The translations under genes and the position numbers were made by a program. 61,080 nucleotides of DNA, taken from the NCBI RefSeq assembly GCF_003217355.1, contig NZ_QJTK01000017.1, positions 1 to 61,080 of the forward strand. Direction: 5' to 3'. Shown here piece after piece: positions 44,277-52,788 of this stretch; position 1 is the stretch's first letter; every line of letters begins with the position of its first letter. The stretch comes from Rhodobacter viridis. Lineage in GTDB: Bacteria > Pseudomonadota > Alphaproteobacteria > Rhodobacterales > Rhodobacteraceae. The notes beneath the pieces are model-generated. The model did not search any database. It saw nothing but the letters and a program-made list of their open reading frames with translations, and had not been told where the DNA came from.

Positions 44277-46130
44277 ATGCGCCTGCCCCGGCTCCGCCCG
44301 ACAAGCCTGCGTGCCGCGCTGATCTTCGATCTGGCGGTGATCGGTGTCAGTGCCGCGGCGCTGATCTTTGCGGTGGTCAGCCTGATGATCCGGCACAGCT
44401 TCGGTGATCTGGAAGCTGCCGATGTCGCCCGCAACGTCGACCGGACCCGTGCCGCTCTCGCCGCCGATCTTGCCGCAACCGAAGCGCATGTGCTCGACTG
44501 GGGAATCTGGGACGAGACCTATGACTATCTGAAAGATTTCAACGCCGGCTACGAAGCGCGGAACTTCAATGCCGGCTCTTTCGTCAATGCCGAAATCAGT
44601 TGCGCCGCCTATATGCGATTCGATGGCGGCGGGCAGCGCAGCTTCTGCTTCGACGCCGACAGTGACGAGCCCGACCCGGAACTGGCCGCAGCGTTTGCCC
44701 GCAGTTTCAGGGCGATCCCGTTGCAAGCGTCACGCAATCGCAAGGGCTCGCGGGTGGGTTATTGGTCCCATGACGGGCAGCTTTTCGCCGTTGCCAGCAC
44801 GCCGGTGCTGCGCAGCGACGGGTCCGGCTCTCCCGAAGGTAAGCTGGCCTTTCTGCATCGGATCGACGCGCTTCCCCTGGCCGAAGCCCTGCAGGTTCCG
44901 GTCAGGCTGGACTTTGCCGAATTGAGCGCGACGCCGCAGCTTGTCGAGGCGGGCAAGGTCCTGCACGTCTCGGTTCCGGTGGCGACGACGACCGGCCCGC
45001 CCGTTGCCATGCTGCGTTTCGACTTGCCGCGGCAGATGCTGGTGGCGGGCGAGCGTCTGCGCGATCTGACGGTTCTGGCGATGCTCGCTCTGCTCGCCGC
45101 GCTGCTTGCCCTTTTGGGGCGCAGGCTGTCCACCCAGGTCATGGTCCCGCTGCTTGCCTTTCGGGAACATGTGGGTCGGATCCGGCACGAGGGTGAGCTG
45201 GTGCCGCTTTCGGGGCCGCCGCGCGAAGACGAAATCGGCGCGCTGCAATGGGAATTCAATGCGATGGCCGCCGAGCTCGAGGCGCTGCGGCTCAGCCATG
45301 CTGCGCAATCCTTTGCGCTCGGCCGCGAGCAGAATGCGATCGGGCTTTTGCACAATTTGCGCAACAGTCTCAGCCCGGTGCGGGTGATCCTGTCCGATCT
45401 CGAACGCCATCTGGGCGCGATCCTGCCGGCCGAGGCCGAGCGGGCCCGCGCCGAATTGGCCGATCCGCAAACCGCCGCCGAGCGTCGGCGCCGATTGGTG
45501 GCCTATCTCGACGCGCTTGAAGCCGATCGCGCGGACCGGTCCGGACAGGCGCGGGCTTTGTTGCAGGAGGCCGGGCGTTGCCTGTCCGAGGCACTCGAAG
45601 CGATGCGCGCGCCGCGCGACCCGGAGAAGGTGAACCGCAACGAGGAGTGCGATCTGTCGCGGGCGCTGGCTCATGCGGCGACGGCGGCGCGGTTTGCCGA
45701 TGGTCCGAAGATCGACCTGACGATCGAATGCCCGCCCGATCTGCAGGTCTGTGGCAACAGGGTTCTGTTGGCGCAGGTGCTGGAAAATCTTGTCGTCAAC
45801 GCGACCGAGGCGATCAGGGCCACCGGACGCACGGCGGGCCGGATCGATATCACGGCAAGCCCGACCGAGGGGACTGGGCGCTGCGTGGTGCTGGTGCGCG
45901 ACGATGGTGACGGCTTCGACGAGCCGACCGGGGCGCGACTTTTCGAGCGTGGCTTTTCGACCCGCACCGACAAGCGCGGCGGGCTGGGCCTGCATTGGTG
46001 CGCGAATACGCTTGCGGCGCTGGGCGGCAGCCTGTCCCTGACCAGCCCCGGCCCCGGTCAAGGCGCGCTGGCGCGTCTTGACCTGCCGCTGATGGCCGCC
46101 GCCGCCCGGGCCTTGCGTCGGGCGGGCTGA
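44277..46130 (+). CDS. Sensor histidine kinase with periplasmic CHASE4 domain
   Basis: A 617-residue membrane kinase. TM1 spans ~14-38; a CHASE4 sensor follows, recognised by VLDWGIWDETYDYLKDF. TM2 is at ~264-282, then a HAMP-like linker to ~335. The dimerisation helix contains LLHNLRNSLSPVRVIL with His359 as phosphoacceptor. The ATPase domain has the N box LENLVVNATEAI, G1 DDGDGFDEP and G2 RGGLGLHWCANT. It follows the REC-GGDEF-EAL gene and probably phosphorylates it. The H-box spacing and long insert before the ATPase are unusual. Confidence 0.9.
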   Translation: MRLPRLRPTSLRAALIFDLAVIGVSAAALIFAVVSLMIRHSFGDLEAADVARNVDRTRAALAADLAATEAHVLDWGIWDETYDYLKDFNAGYEARNFNAGSFVNAEISCAAYMRFDGGGQRSFCFDADSDEPDPELAAAFARSFRAIPLQASRNRKGSRVGYWSHDGQLFAVASTPVLRSDGSGSPEGKLAFLHRIDALPLAEALQVPVRLDFAELSATPQLVEAGKVLHVSVPVATTTGPPVAMLRFDLPRQMLVAGERLRDLTVLAMLALLAALLALLGRRLSTQVMVPLLAFREHVGRIRHEGELVPLSGPPREDEIGALQWEFNAMAAELEALRLSHAAQSFALGREQNAIGLLHNLRNSLSPVRVILSDLERHLGAILPAEAERARAELADPQTAAERRRRLVAYLDALEADRADRSGQARALLQEAGRCLSEALEAMRAPRDPEKVNRNEECDLSRALAHAATAARFADGPKIDLTIECPPDLQVCGNRVLLAQVLENLVVNATEAIRATGRTAGRIDITASPTEGTGRCVVLVRDDGDGFDEPTGARLFERGFSTRTDKRGGLGLHWCANTLAALGGSLSLTSPGPGQGALARLDLPLMAAAARALRRAG

Positions 46131-46134
46131 GGGG

Positions 46135-47379
46135 TCAGCGCGCGCCCGCCTCGAACGTCTGCCAGCAGATCGGCGAGCCGACCCCGACCCGTGTTGTCTC
46201 GGCCGAGACGAAGCCCAGACCATCGGCTTCGGCCAGCGGGAACAGCGTCGCCGATGCGCCTTCGCCCAGGCGATGCACCACCGGCAGGCCATCGATCTCG
46301 CGGTTGCCAAGCCGGATCGGGAAGATCTCGGCGCGGCCCGGCTTGCGGGTCCAGTCGAAGCCAGCCCGCCCGGCGCAATGGAAGAGCGGCACCGGAACCG
46401 CGCCCTTCAACCGGGCGATCTGCGCCGAAACGAACAGCGTGAAGCCGACCAGCGCCGAGAAGGGATTGCCCGGCAGCCCGGTCACCGCGGCATTGCCCAG
46501 ACGTCCGAACATCACCGGCTTGCCGGGTTTGAGCGCGACTTTCCAGCCGTCGATCTGGCCCCCCGCGGCGAGCAGGGCCGGGCGCAGGTGATCCCGCCCG
46601 CCCATCGACACCGCGCCCGAGGTCACGATCAGATCATACTGGCCCTGCAGGCTGAGGAACTTCGCCAACGTCGCCTCGGCATCGTCGGGCAGGATGCCGT
46701 GATCATCGACCTCGGCCCCGGCACCGCGGGCCAGCGCGATCAGCATCGGCCGGTTCACATCGGGCATCGTGTCCGCGGAGCCGCTCTCGGCGCCGGGCCG
46801 GTGCAACTCGTCGCCGGTCGAGAGGATCGCCAGACGCGGGCGGCGCACGACCTCAAGCTGCGTCACGCCATTCGAGGCAAGCAGGCCAATGTGATGCGCC
46901 CGGATGCGCGTGCCGCGGCGCAGCAGCAGCCCGCCTTCGGGCTGTTCCGACCCCACCGCGCGGATATGCGTTCCCGGCGCGGGGACGGTCGTCAGCTGCA
47001 CCTCAGTTCCGGTCTCGGTCACGTCTTCGACCGGCACGACGGCATCGGCGCCCTCGGGGATCTGCGCCCCGGTAAAGATGCGCAGCGCGGCGCCTTCGGG
47101 CAGGGCGGGGGCCTGCATTCCGGCGGCAACCGTGCCGACAATGGGCAGCGTCAGACCTGCGGCCAGATCGGCCGAGCGCAGGGCAAAGCCATCCATCGCC
47201 GAGCGCGCGGCGCGGGGCAGGGCGATTTCGGCGCGCAGGCTGGTGGCAGAGGTCCGCCCCGCCACATGCGCCAGATCGAGCGTTTCGATGCCGCTGAGCG
47301 GCGCGACCAGTCCGCAGGCCAGTCGGCGGGCGGAATCGAGGTCGAGCATCGCGGATGCCGGGTGATCGAGTGCGGGCAT
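46135..47379 (-). CDS. moeA: Molybdopterin molybdenumtransferase MoeA
   Basis: The 414-residue product matches MoeA in length and motifs: ALPRAARSAMDGFALRSADL, GAALRIFTGAQIPEGADAVVPVEDV, RPRLAILSTGDEL, DLIVTSGAVSMGGRDHLRPAL, KPGKPVMFGRL and TGLPGNPFSALVGF. MoeA inserts molybdenum into adenylylated molybdopterin. The start at 47379 follows GAAAGGAAGG; the frame is open to 47700 only in shadow. It ends 4 bp from the convergent kinase gene. No other Moco genes are in the window. Confidence 0.92.
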   Translation of the reverse strand: MPALDHPASAMLDLDSARRLACGLVAPLSGIETLDLAHVAGRTSATSLRAEIALPRAARSAMDGFALRSADLAAGLTLPIVGTVAAGMQAPALPEGAALRIFTGAQIPEGADAVVPVEDVTETGTEVQLTTVPAPGTHIRAVGSEQPEGGLLLRRGTRIRAHHIGLLASNGVTQLEVVRRPRLAILSTGDELHRPGAESGSADTMPDVNRPMLIALARGAGAEVDDHGILPDDAEATLAKFLSLQGQYDLIVTSGAVSMGGRDHLRPALLAAGGQIDGWKVALKPGKPVMFGRLGNAAVTGLPGNPFSALVGFTLFVSAQIARLKGAVPVPLFHCAGRAGFDWTRKPGRAEIFPIRLGNREIDGLPVVHRLGEGASATLFPLAEADGLGFVSAETTRVGVGSPICWQTFEAGAR

Positions 47380-47747
47380 CTGCCTTCCTTTCGTGTCGGA
47401 CCGGCCGTCGCTGCGGTGCGGCAGGCCGGGAAAAGCGGGGTGGAAACCATCCCGGTCGGGTCCTGCGGTCTGGATCGGAAGCGAGGGGCTCCGCGCCGCG
47501 GCCCGGCCGAGAGCATCGGAGGCATGCGTCGGAAGGTCAACCTCCGCCGCTTGCGATATTTTCTCCTCGCCCTGTGCGGGAGAACCGGCTGCGGCGGTTG
47601 CGCGAAATGCTGTGTCGTTGCCCGCAATCGCGGCACAGGCCGCGGATGATCCCGGTTTTTTGACCCCGGTTCCGGCTTGGCGCTTGCAAGATAAATGCAA
47701 TCCGGGTCTCTGTGACAGAAAGCTGACATTGATTCGCGGAGCCGATC
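47380..47747. other. 368-bp divergent intergenic region between moeA and the RpiR-type regulator
   Basis: No credible gene is seen; open minus frames are compositional. A palindrome, TTGCA-N7-TGCAA at 47684-47700, lies about 50 bp before the likely beginning of the RpiR coding region and is a candidate operator. No Moco riboswitch fold could be recognised by eye. Confidence 0.4.
47684..47700. promoter_or_regulatory. Palindrome TTGCA-N7-TGCAA, candidate RpiR operator
   Basis: The 17-bp element TTGCAAGATAAATGCAA is the only AT-containing dyad in a GC-rich intergenic region and sits upstream of the RpiR gene. Local regulators often bind such sites in their own promoter. Evidence is symmetry and position only. 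Confidence 0.3.
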
Positions 47748-47816
47748 CTGAGCGACACCGACCAACAGCCCCTGCGTGCGCGGCTTGCCACGGCCGCCGA
47801 GACCGGCTCGCCGTCG

Positions 47817-48647
47817 ATGCGGGCGATTGCGCATTTCATGCTGGCGCAGTTTCAGGATCTGCCCTTCGAGACGGCGGCGACGCTGGCGGCCAAGGTGCAG
47901 GTCAGCGAGGTCAGCATCGGGCGGTTCTGCCGGGCGATCGGCTACGCGAATTTCAAGGACCTGAAAGAGCATCTGAAGGATGACATCGGCGATCAACCCT
48001 GGCTGATCAAGGATCGGCTGGATGCGCTGCGCCGCGCCCCGGATCAGCGCGACGAACGGCTGTCGCAGGGGCTGAAGGCCGAGATCGCGGCGCTGGTGGG
48101 CGTTTACGAACTGGCCCGGACCGAGGATTGGCAACGGGTGGCGGAACGGTTTGCCCGGGCGCGGCGGGTGCTGGTGGCGGGGTTTCAGACCGAGCGGGGC
48201 CTCGCGCAATATTTCGCGGCGCAGATGCAATATGTCCGCCCGGGCGTGCAGGTCGTGGACCTGTCGGCGGGCAATTTCTCGGAAGTGCTGACGGAGCCGG
48301 TTGTGCCGGAGGAGACCTGTCTCGCGATTTTCGAAGCGCGTCGCTATGCGCGGCAGGCGCTCGTGCTGGCCCGCGAGGCGCAGGCGCGCGGCATTGCGGT
48401 GACGCTCTTCACCGACCGCTATTGCAACTGGGGCGCCGATCACGCCGACGAGGTTTTCATGGTGGCGACCGAGGTGAACCAGTTCTGGGACTCGACCGCG
48501 CATCTCGCGCTGCTCGGAAATCTGATGATCAACGACATCTTCCTGACGCTCGGCGAGGGGGCCGAGACCCGTCTGAACGAAATCGCGCGGCTTTACGGCG
48601 CGTTTAGTGGCCATGTCGGCAATCCGCTGACACCGGTCGCGCAATAA
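47817..48647 (+). CDS. RpiR-family transcriptional regulator (HTH plus SIS domain)
   Basis: The product has an RpiR helix-turn-helix (FETAATLAAKVQVSEVSIGRFCRAIGYANFKDLKEHL) and a C-terminal SIS sugar-isomerase-like sensor (RRVLVAGFQTERGLAQYFA...CLAIFEARRYARQALVLAREAQARGIAVTLFTD). I give the first ATG at 47817 (276 residues), but the RpiR fold normally includes an earlier helix, and LRARLATAAETGSPS in the same frame upstream fits it. A CTG at 47748, with GGAG 7 bp upstream, would add 23 residues. It is the first gene of an amino-acid uptake operon and likely its regulator. Confidence 0.85.
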   Translation: MRAIAHFMLAQFQDLPFETAATLAAKVQVSEVSIGRFCRAIGYANFKDLKEHLKDDIGDQPWLIKDRLDALRRAPDQRDERLSQGLKAEIAALVGVYELARTEDWQRVAERFARARRVLVAGFQTERGLAQYFAAQMQYVRPGVQVVDLSAGNFSEVLTEPVVPEETCLAIFEARRYARQALVLAREAQARGIAVTLFTDRYCNWGADHADEVFMVATEVNQFWDSTAHLALLGNLMINDIFLTLGEGAETRLNEIARLYGAFSGHVGNPLTPVAQ

Positions 48648-48669
48648 TCACCACCAACAGGGGAAAGAC

Positions 48670-49446
48670 ATGACACTTCGTTCGAAACTTCTGGCCTGTG
48701 CGATCGCCCTTCTGACAATGGCGGGCACCGCGCAGGCCGAGAAACTGCGCCTTGGCACCGAGGGCGCCTATCCGCCCTTCAACTTCGTGCAGCCTGACGG
48801 CACGATCGCGGGCTTCGATCTCGATATCGGGCTGGAGCTGTGCAAGCGCATCGGCGCCGACTGCGAGGTCGTCGCGCAGGATTGGGATGGCATCATCCCC
48901 GGGCTGATCGCGAACAAATATGACTTCATCATCGCCTCGATGTTCATTACCGAGGAACGCAAGAAGCAGGTGTCCTTCACCGACCCCTACTACAAGGCGG
49001 CGATGACGCATGTCGTTCCGAAAGATTCGGAAATTACCGAATTTACGAATGAAACGCTTGCGGGCAAGGTGGTCGGCGCGCAATCGGGGACGACGCAAGC
49101 CGATTATGCGGTGAAGATGTATCCCGATGCCGACGTGCGGCTTTACCCGACGCAGGACGAGGCAAGCCTCGACATGGCCTCGGGGCGGCTTGACGTGATG
49201 GTGGGCGACATGCTGCCGCTGCTCGATTTCGTGCAAAAGACCGAGGACGGCAAGTGCTGCAAGCTCGCCGGTGAGCCGATCACCGATCCGGCCTTTGTCG
49301 GCGAAGGTGTGGGCATCGCCGTGCGGCAGGAAGACAATGATCTGCGCGAGCGGCTGAACAAGGCGCTGGCAGAGATCCGCGCCGACGGCACCTACAAGAA
49401 GATCAACGACAAATACTTCTCGATCGACATCTATTCGATGAAGTGA
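48670..49446 (+). CDS. Periplasmic amino-acid binding protein of an ABC importer
   Basis: A 258-residue polar amino-acid binding protein (HisJ/ArtJ type). It has a cleavable signal MTLRSKLLACAIALLTMAGTAQA, then LRLGTEGAYPPFNFVQPDGT IAGFDLDIGLELCKRI, WDGIIPGLIANKYDFIIASM and VSFTDPYY, all diagnostic of family 3 solute-binding proteins. GGGGAAAG precedes the ATG. It is followed by two permeases and an ATPase. The opening resembles lysine/arginine/ornithine binders, but the ligand may be an N-acyl or D-amino acid given the operon. Confidence 0.92.
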   Translation: MTLRSKLLACAIALLTMAGTAQAEKLRLGTEGAYPPFNFVQPDGTIAGFDLDIGLELCKRIGADCEVVAQDWDGIIPGLIANKYDFIIASMFITEERKKQVSFTDPYYKAAMTHVVPKDSEITEFTNETLAGKVVGAQSGTTQADYAVKMYPDADVRLYPTQDEASLDMASGRLDVMVGDMLPLLDFVQKTEDGKCCKLAGEPITDPAFVGEGVGIAVRQEDNDLRERLNKALAEIRADGTYKKINDKYFSIDIYSMK

Positions 49447-49470
49447 TCGCGGCCCCGGCCGAGGCGGCAG

Positions 49471-50181
49471 ATGATGGAAACGCTGTTCTCATATGGCCCC
49501 CAAGGCTGGGGCGACGAACTCCTTGCGGGGGTTTGGGTGACGCTGCGGCTTGCCGCGGCCACCCTTCCCGTGGGGCTATTGCTGGGCTTCGTGGTGGCGG
49601 CGGCTTCGCTGTCGCGCCGTCCCGTCTTGCGGGCGATGGGCTGGGGGTACACGACGGTGATGCGCGGGATGCCGGAAATCCTGACGCTCTTCATCGTCTA
49701 CAACGGGCTCGGGCTGGGGCTGAACCGCCTCCTCGACCATTTCGCACCGCAGATCGGCGCGGTTGATTTCCCCCCTTTCGCCGCCGGGGTGATCGCGCTG
49801 GCGCTTGTCTTTGCTGCCTTCGCGGCCGAGGTCTTGCGCGGCGCCTTTCAGGCCGTGCCCGAGGGGCAGGTGCTGGCCGGGCTGGCCATCGGCATGACCG
49901 GGCGGCAGGTGTTCTGGCGCATCAAGTTGCCGCAATTGTGGCGCTTTGCGTTGCCGGGCATGGGGAACCTCTGGCTCAACCTGCTCAAGGACACGGCGCT
50001 CGTTTCGGTCATCGCGCTCGATGATCTGATGCGGGCGACGAAGGTCGCGGTCGGCGTGACGAAGCAGCCCTTCACCTTCTATCTGGCCGCCTGCCTGATC
50101 TATTGGGGGCTCTGTCTTGGCTCGGAGCTGGTGCTGACCCGGCTTGAAGCACGGGCGAACCGTGGCGTGCGGAGAGCCTGA
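49471..50181 (+). CDS. Amino-acid ABC importer permease (HisQ-like)
   Basis: The 236-residue inner-membrane protein has the HisM/GlnP permease pattern: AGVWVTLRLAAATLPVGLLLGF at the start, TVMRGMPEILTLFIVYNGLG, and the EAA loop GQVLAGLAIGMTGRQVFWRI KLPQLWRFALPGMGN LWL that docks on the ATPase. About five helices. It begins 24 bp after the binding protein and ends one base before the next permease start. Confidence 0.92.
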   Translation: MMETLFSYGPQGWGDELLAGVWVTLRLAAATLPVGLLLGFVVAAASLSRRPVLRAMGWGYTTVMRGMPEILTLFIVYNGLGLGLNRLLDHFAPQIGAVDFPPFAAGVIALALVFAAFAAEVLRGAFQAVPEGQVLAGLAIGMTGRQVFWRIKLPQLWRFALPGMGNLWLNLLKDTALVSVIALDDLMRATKVAVGVTKQPFTFYLAACLIYWGLCLGSELVLTRLEARANRGVRRA

Positions 50182-50182
50182 G

Positions 50183-50881
50183 ATGAGCCTGATCGAAAGC
50201 CTCTCAACCAATCTGCCGAAACTGCTCGACGGTGCGGAAACGACCTTGATCCTGACCGGATTGGGCGCGGCGCTGGCCGCCGTCTTTTCGCCCGGTCTGG
50301 CGCTGATCCGCCTGTTCGGTCCGACCCCGGCCAAGATGCTGTTGCGCGCCTATATCTCCTTCGTGCGCGGCACGCCGCTTCTGGCGCAACTTTTCCTTGT
50401 CTTCTATGGCTCGGGGCAGTTCCGCGCCGAATTGACCGGGCTTGGCCTCTGGTCCTTTTTCCGCGATCCGTTCAACTGCGCGGTGCTGGTCTTCGTGATC
50501 AACTCCTGCGCCTATCAGACCGAAATCCTGCGCGGCGGGATCGAAGCCGTCCCCCCGGGCGAGATCGAGGCCGCCCGCGCCATCGGCATGACCCGTGCAC
50601 GGGTGCTGGCCCGGGTGATCTTCCCGCATGCCTATCGCATCGCCTGGCCGGCGCTTGGCAACGAGGTGATCTTGCTGATGAAAGCCTCGGCTTTGGCGTC
50701 GATCGTCACCGTCTTCGACCTGATGGGGCGCACGCGGCAGATCTTTTCGCGCAGCTTCGAATTCTCGGTCTATTTCGAAGCCGCGGCCCTCTATCTGCTG
50801 ATCACCGTCGTCTTCGTCTTTCTGTGGCGGCAGATCGAACGCCGCCTGACCCGCCACATGCGCCGCACGCAAGGAAGCTGA
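50183..50881 (+). CDS. Amino-acid ABC importer permease (HisM-like)
   Basis: A 232-residue partner permease: DGAETTLILTGLGAALAAVF, YISFVRGTPLLAQLFLVFYG (the RGTPLLxQ motif is diagnostic), and the EAA loop PPGEIEAARAIGMTRARVLARVIFPHAYRIAWPALGN. The chosen ATG at 50183 follows GGAGAG just after the stop of the first permease; the longer frame from 50144 overlaps it by 38 bp. It pairs with the HisQ-like subunit. Confidence 0.92.
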   Translation: MSLIESLSTNLPKLLDGAETTLILTGLGAALAAVFSPGLALIRLFGPTPAKMLLRAYISFVRGTPLLAQLFLVFYGSGQFRAELTGLGLWSFFRDPFNCAVLVFVINSCAYQTEILRGGIEAVPPGEIEAARAIGMTRARVLARVIFPHAYRIAWPALGNEVILLMKASALASIVTVFDLMGRTRQIFSRSFEFSVYFEAAALYLLITVVFVFLWRQIERRLTRHMRRTQGS

Positions 50882-50884
50882 GCC

Positions 50885-51664
50885 ATGCCCCCGAAAATCG
50901 CAACCGATCTGGTGCTGAGCGCGCAGGACATTCACAAGAGCTTCGGTGCGCAGGAGGTGCTGAAGGGCATTACCCTTGGCGCGCGCAATCATGATGTGAT
51001 CTCGATCCTCGGCACTTCCGGATCCGGAAAATCAACTTTTCTGCGCTGCCTGAACTGTCTGGAAGTTCCGAATTCCGGTTCCGTCGCTGTGCACGGCGAG
51101 GAAATCGTCTTTCGCAATGGCCGCATCGGCGATCAGCGGCAGATCGAACGGTTGCGCCGCCATCTGGGCATGGTGTTTCAACAGTTCAACCTCTGGACTC
51201 ATCGCACCGTGCTGGAAAACGTCATGGAAGGCCCGGTGCAGGTCAAGCGGATGCCGAAAGCCGAGGCCCGCGATCTGGCCGAGGGGCTTTTGGCCCGCGT
51301 CGGTCTGGCCGACCGGATGGGCCATTATCCGGCGATGCTCTCGGGTGGGCAGCAGCAGCGCGTGGCGATTGCGCGCGCGCTGGCGATGGAGCCCGACGTG
51401 ATCCTGTTTGACGAGCCGACCTCGGCGCTCGACCCGGAACTGGTGGGCGAGGTCTTGAAGGTGATGCAGGATCTGGCCGCCGAGGGGCGCACGATGATCG
51501 TCGTCACCCATGAAATGGCCTTCGCCCGCGACGTCTCGACCGAGGTCGTCTTCCTGAACGAGGGCCGGATCGCCGAACAGGGCCCGCCCGAGAAGCTGTT
51601 TGACCACCCCGAAACCGAGGTGTTCGCCCGTTTCATCTCCAAAACCCGCCGAGACTTCGCATGA
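50885..51664 (+). CDS. Amino-acid ABC importer ATPase (HisP/GlnQ-like)
   Basis: The 259-residue ATPase has Walker A GTSGSGKSTFLRCLN, Q-loop MVFQQFNLWTHRTVLENV, signature LSGGQQQRVAIARALAM, Walker B VILFDEPTSALDPELVG and the H-loop MIVVTHEMAFARDV. The QFNLWxHxTVLEN motif is specific to polar amino-acid importers. It overlaps the downstream racemase gene by four bases (ATGA), tying the enzyme to the transporter. Confidence 0.94.
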   Translation: MPPKIATDLVLSAQDIHKSFGAQEVLKGITLGARNHDVISILGTSGSGKSTFLRCLNCLEVPNSGSVAVHGEEIVFRNGRIGDQRQIERLRRHLGMVFQQFNLWTHRTVLENVMEGPVQVKRMPKAEARDLAEGLLARVGLADRMGHYPAMLSGGQQQRVAIARALAMEPDVILFDEPTSALDPELVGEVLKVMQDLAAEGRTMIVVTHEMAFARDVSTEVVFLNEGRIAEQGPPEKLFDHPETEVFARFISKTRRDFA

Positions 51665-52788
51665 CCCAAGCCTTTCCCGGGGTGACGATCGACAGCGCCG
51701 AGCTGCGCGTCGTGCACCTGCCGCTGATCACCCCCTTCACCGTGTCGAACCAGACCCTGACCGACAAGACCTTTCCGCTGCTGACGCTGCGCGCCGACGG
51801 CATCGAGGGCTATGGCGAGGGGGTGATGGATCCCTATCCCGACTATCTCGAGGAAACCCTGCCCGGGGCCCTCGCCTTCCTGCGTGATCTGATCCTGCCG
51901 CAGATCGTCGGCAAGCGGATCGGCAACCCGGCCGAGCTGACGGCGCTGCTGGCGCCCTGGCGCGGGCACAGGATGAGCAAGGCGCTGGTCGAGCTGGCGT
52001 TCTGGGATCTGTGGACGAAGGCGCTGAACCTGCCGCTTTGCGCGGCTTTGGGTGGCGTGCGCGATGCCGTGCCGGTGGGGGTGTCGCTGGGCATCACGCC
52101 GATCGACCGCACGCTTGCGCGCATCGCCGAGGCCGAGGCTGCGGGCTACAAGCGCATCAAGCTGAAGGTGGCGCAGGGCCATGACCTGAAGCTTCTCGAA
52201 GCGGTCCGGCGCGATTTTCCCGCCGTCAAGCTGACGGTGGATGCGAATACGGCCTATGGTCTGGCCGATCTGGCGACGCTGCGGGCGATGGACCGCTTCG
52301 ATCTCGATTACATCGAGCAGCCGCTCGCCGTCGACGATATCCACGATCATGCGCTGGTGCAGCGCGAGATTGCGACCGCGATCTGCCTTGATGAATCGAT
52401 CCGAACGCCTGCCGATTGCCGCAAGGCGCTTGCGGCGGGGGCGGCGCGGGTGATCAACATCAAGGTTGGCCGGGTCGGTGGCTACACCGCGGCCAAGGCG
52501 ATCCATGACGTGTCCGAGGCGTTCGGCGCCCCGGTCTGGTGCGGCGGCATGCTCGAAAGCGGGATCGGGCGGGCGCATAACATCCATCTGGCGACGCTGC
52601 CGAATTTCACCAAACCGGGCGATACCTCCTCGGCCAGCCGCTATTTCCATCGCGACATCATCGCCGAACCGCTGGAAGCGACGGAGGGGCTGATGCCGGT
52701 GCCGCGGAACGGTGCGGGAATCGGGGTCACGCTCGATCGGCCGTTCCTCGACAGTGTCACCCGTTCGACCGAGGAGTTTCGCCCATGA
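51661..52788 (+). CDS. N-acylamino acid racemase / o-succinylbenzoate synthase-like enolase superfamily enzyme
   Basis: This 375-residue enolase-superfamily enzyme has the full MLE-subgroup catalytic set: KLK at 167-169, Asp194 (VDANTAY), Glu219 (YIEQPL), Asp244 (CLDES) and Lys268 (NIKVGRVGG). The C-terminal GGMLESGIGRAHNIHLATLP is typical of the MenC/NSAR branch. With no menaquinone genes nearby and coupling to an amino-acid importer and a GNAT gene, N-acyl (succinyl) amino-acid racemisation is more likely than o-succinylbenzoate synthesis. Overlaps the ATPase and the GNAT gene by four bases each. Confidence 0.85.
   Translation: MTQAFPGVTIDSAELRVVHLPLITPFTVSNQTLTDKTFPLLTLRADGIEGYGEGVMDPYPDYLEETLPGALAFLRDLILPQIVGKRIGNPAELTALLAPWRGHRMSKALVELAFWDLWTKALNLPLCAALGGVRDAVPVGVSLGITPIDRTLARIAEAEAAGYKRIKLKVAQGHDLKLLEAVRRDFPAVKLTVDANTAYGLADLATLRAMDRFDLDYIEQPLAVDDIHDHALVQREIATAICLDESIRTPADCRKALAAGAARVINIKVGRVGGYTAAKAIHDVSEAFGAPVWCGGMLESGIGRAHNIHLATLPNFTKPGDTSSASRYFHRDIIAEPLEATEGLMPVPRNGAGIGVTLDRPFLDSVTRSTEEFRP

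Noticed and set aside
47380-47747. Molybdenum-cofactor riboswitch upstream of moeA
   Set aside because: No conserved Moco motif or multi-stem fold could be recognised on the minus strand.
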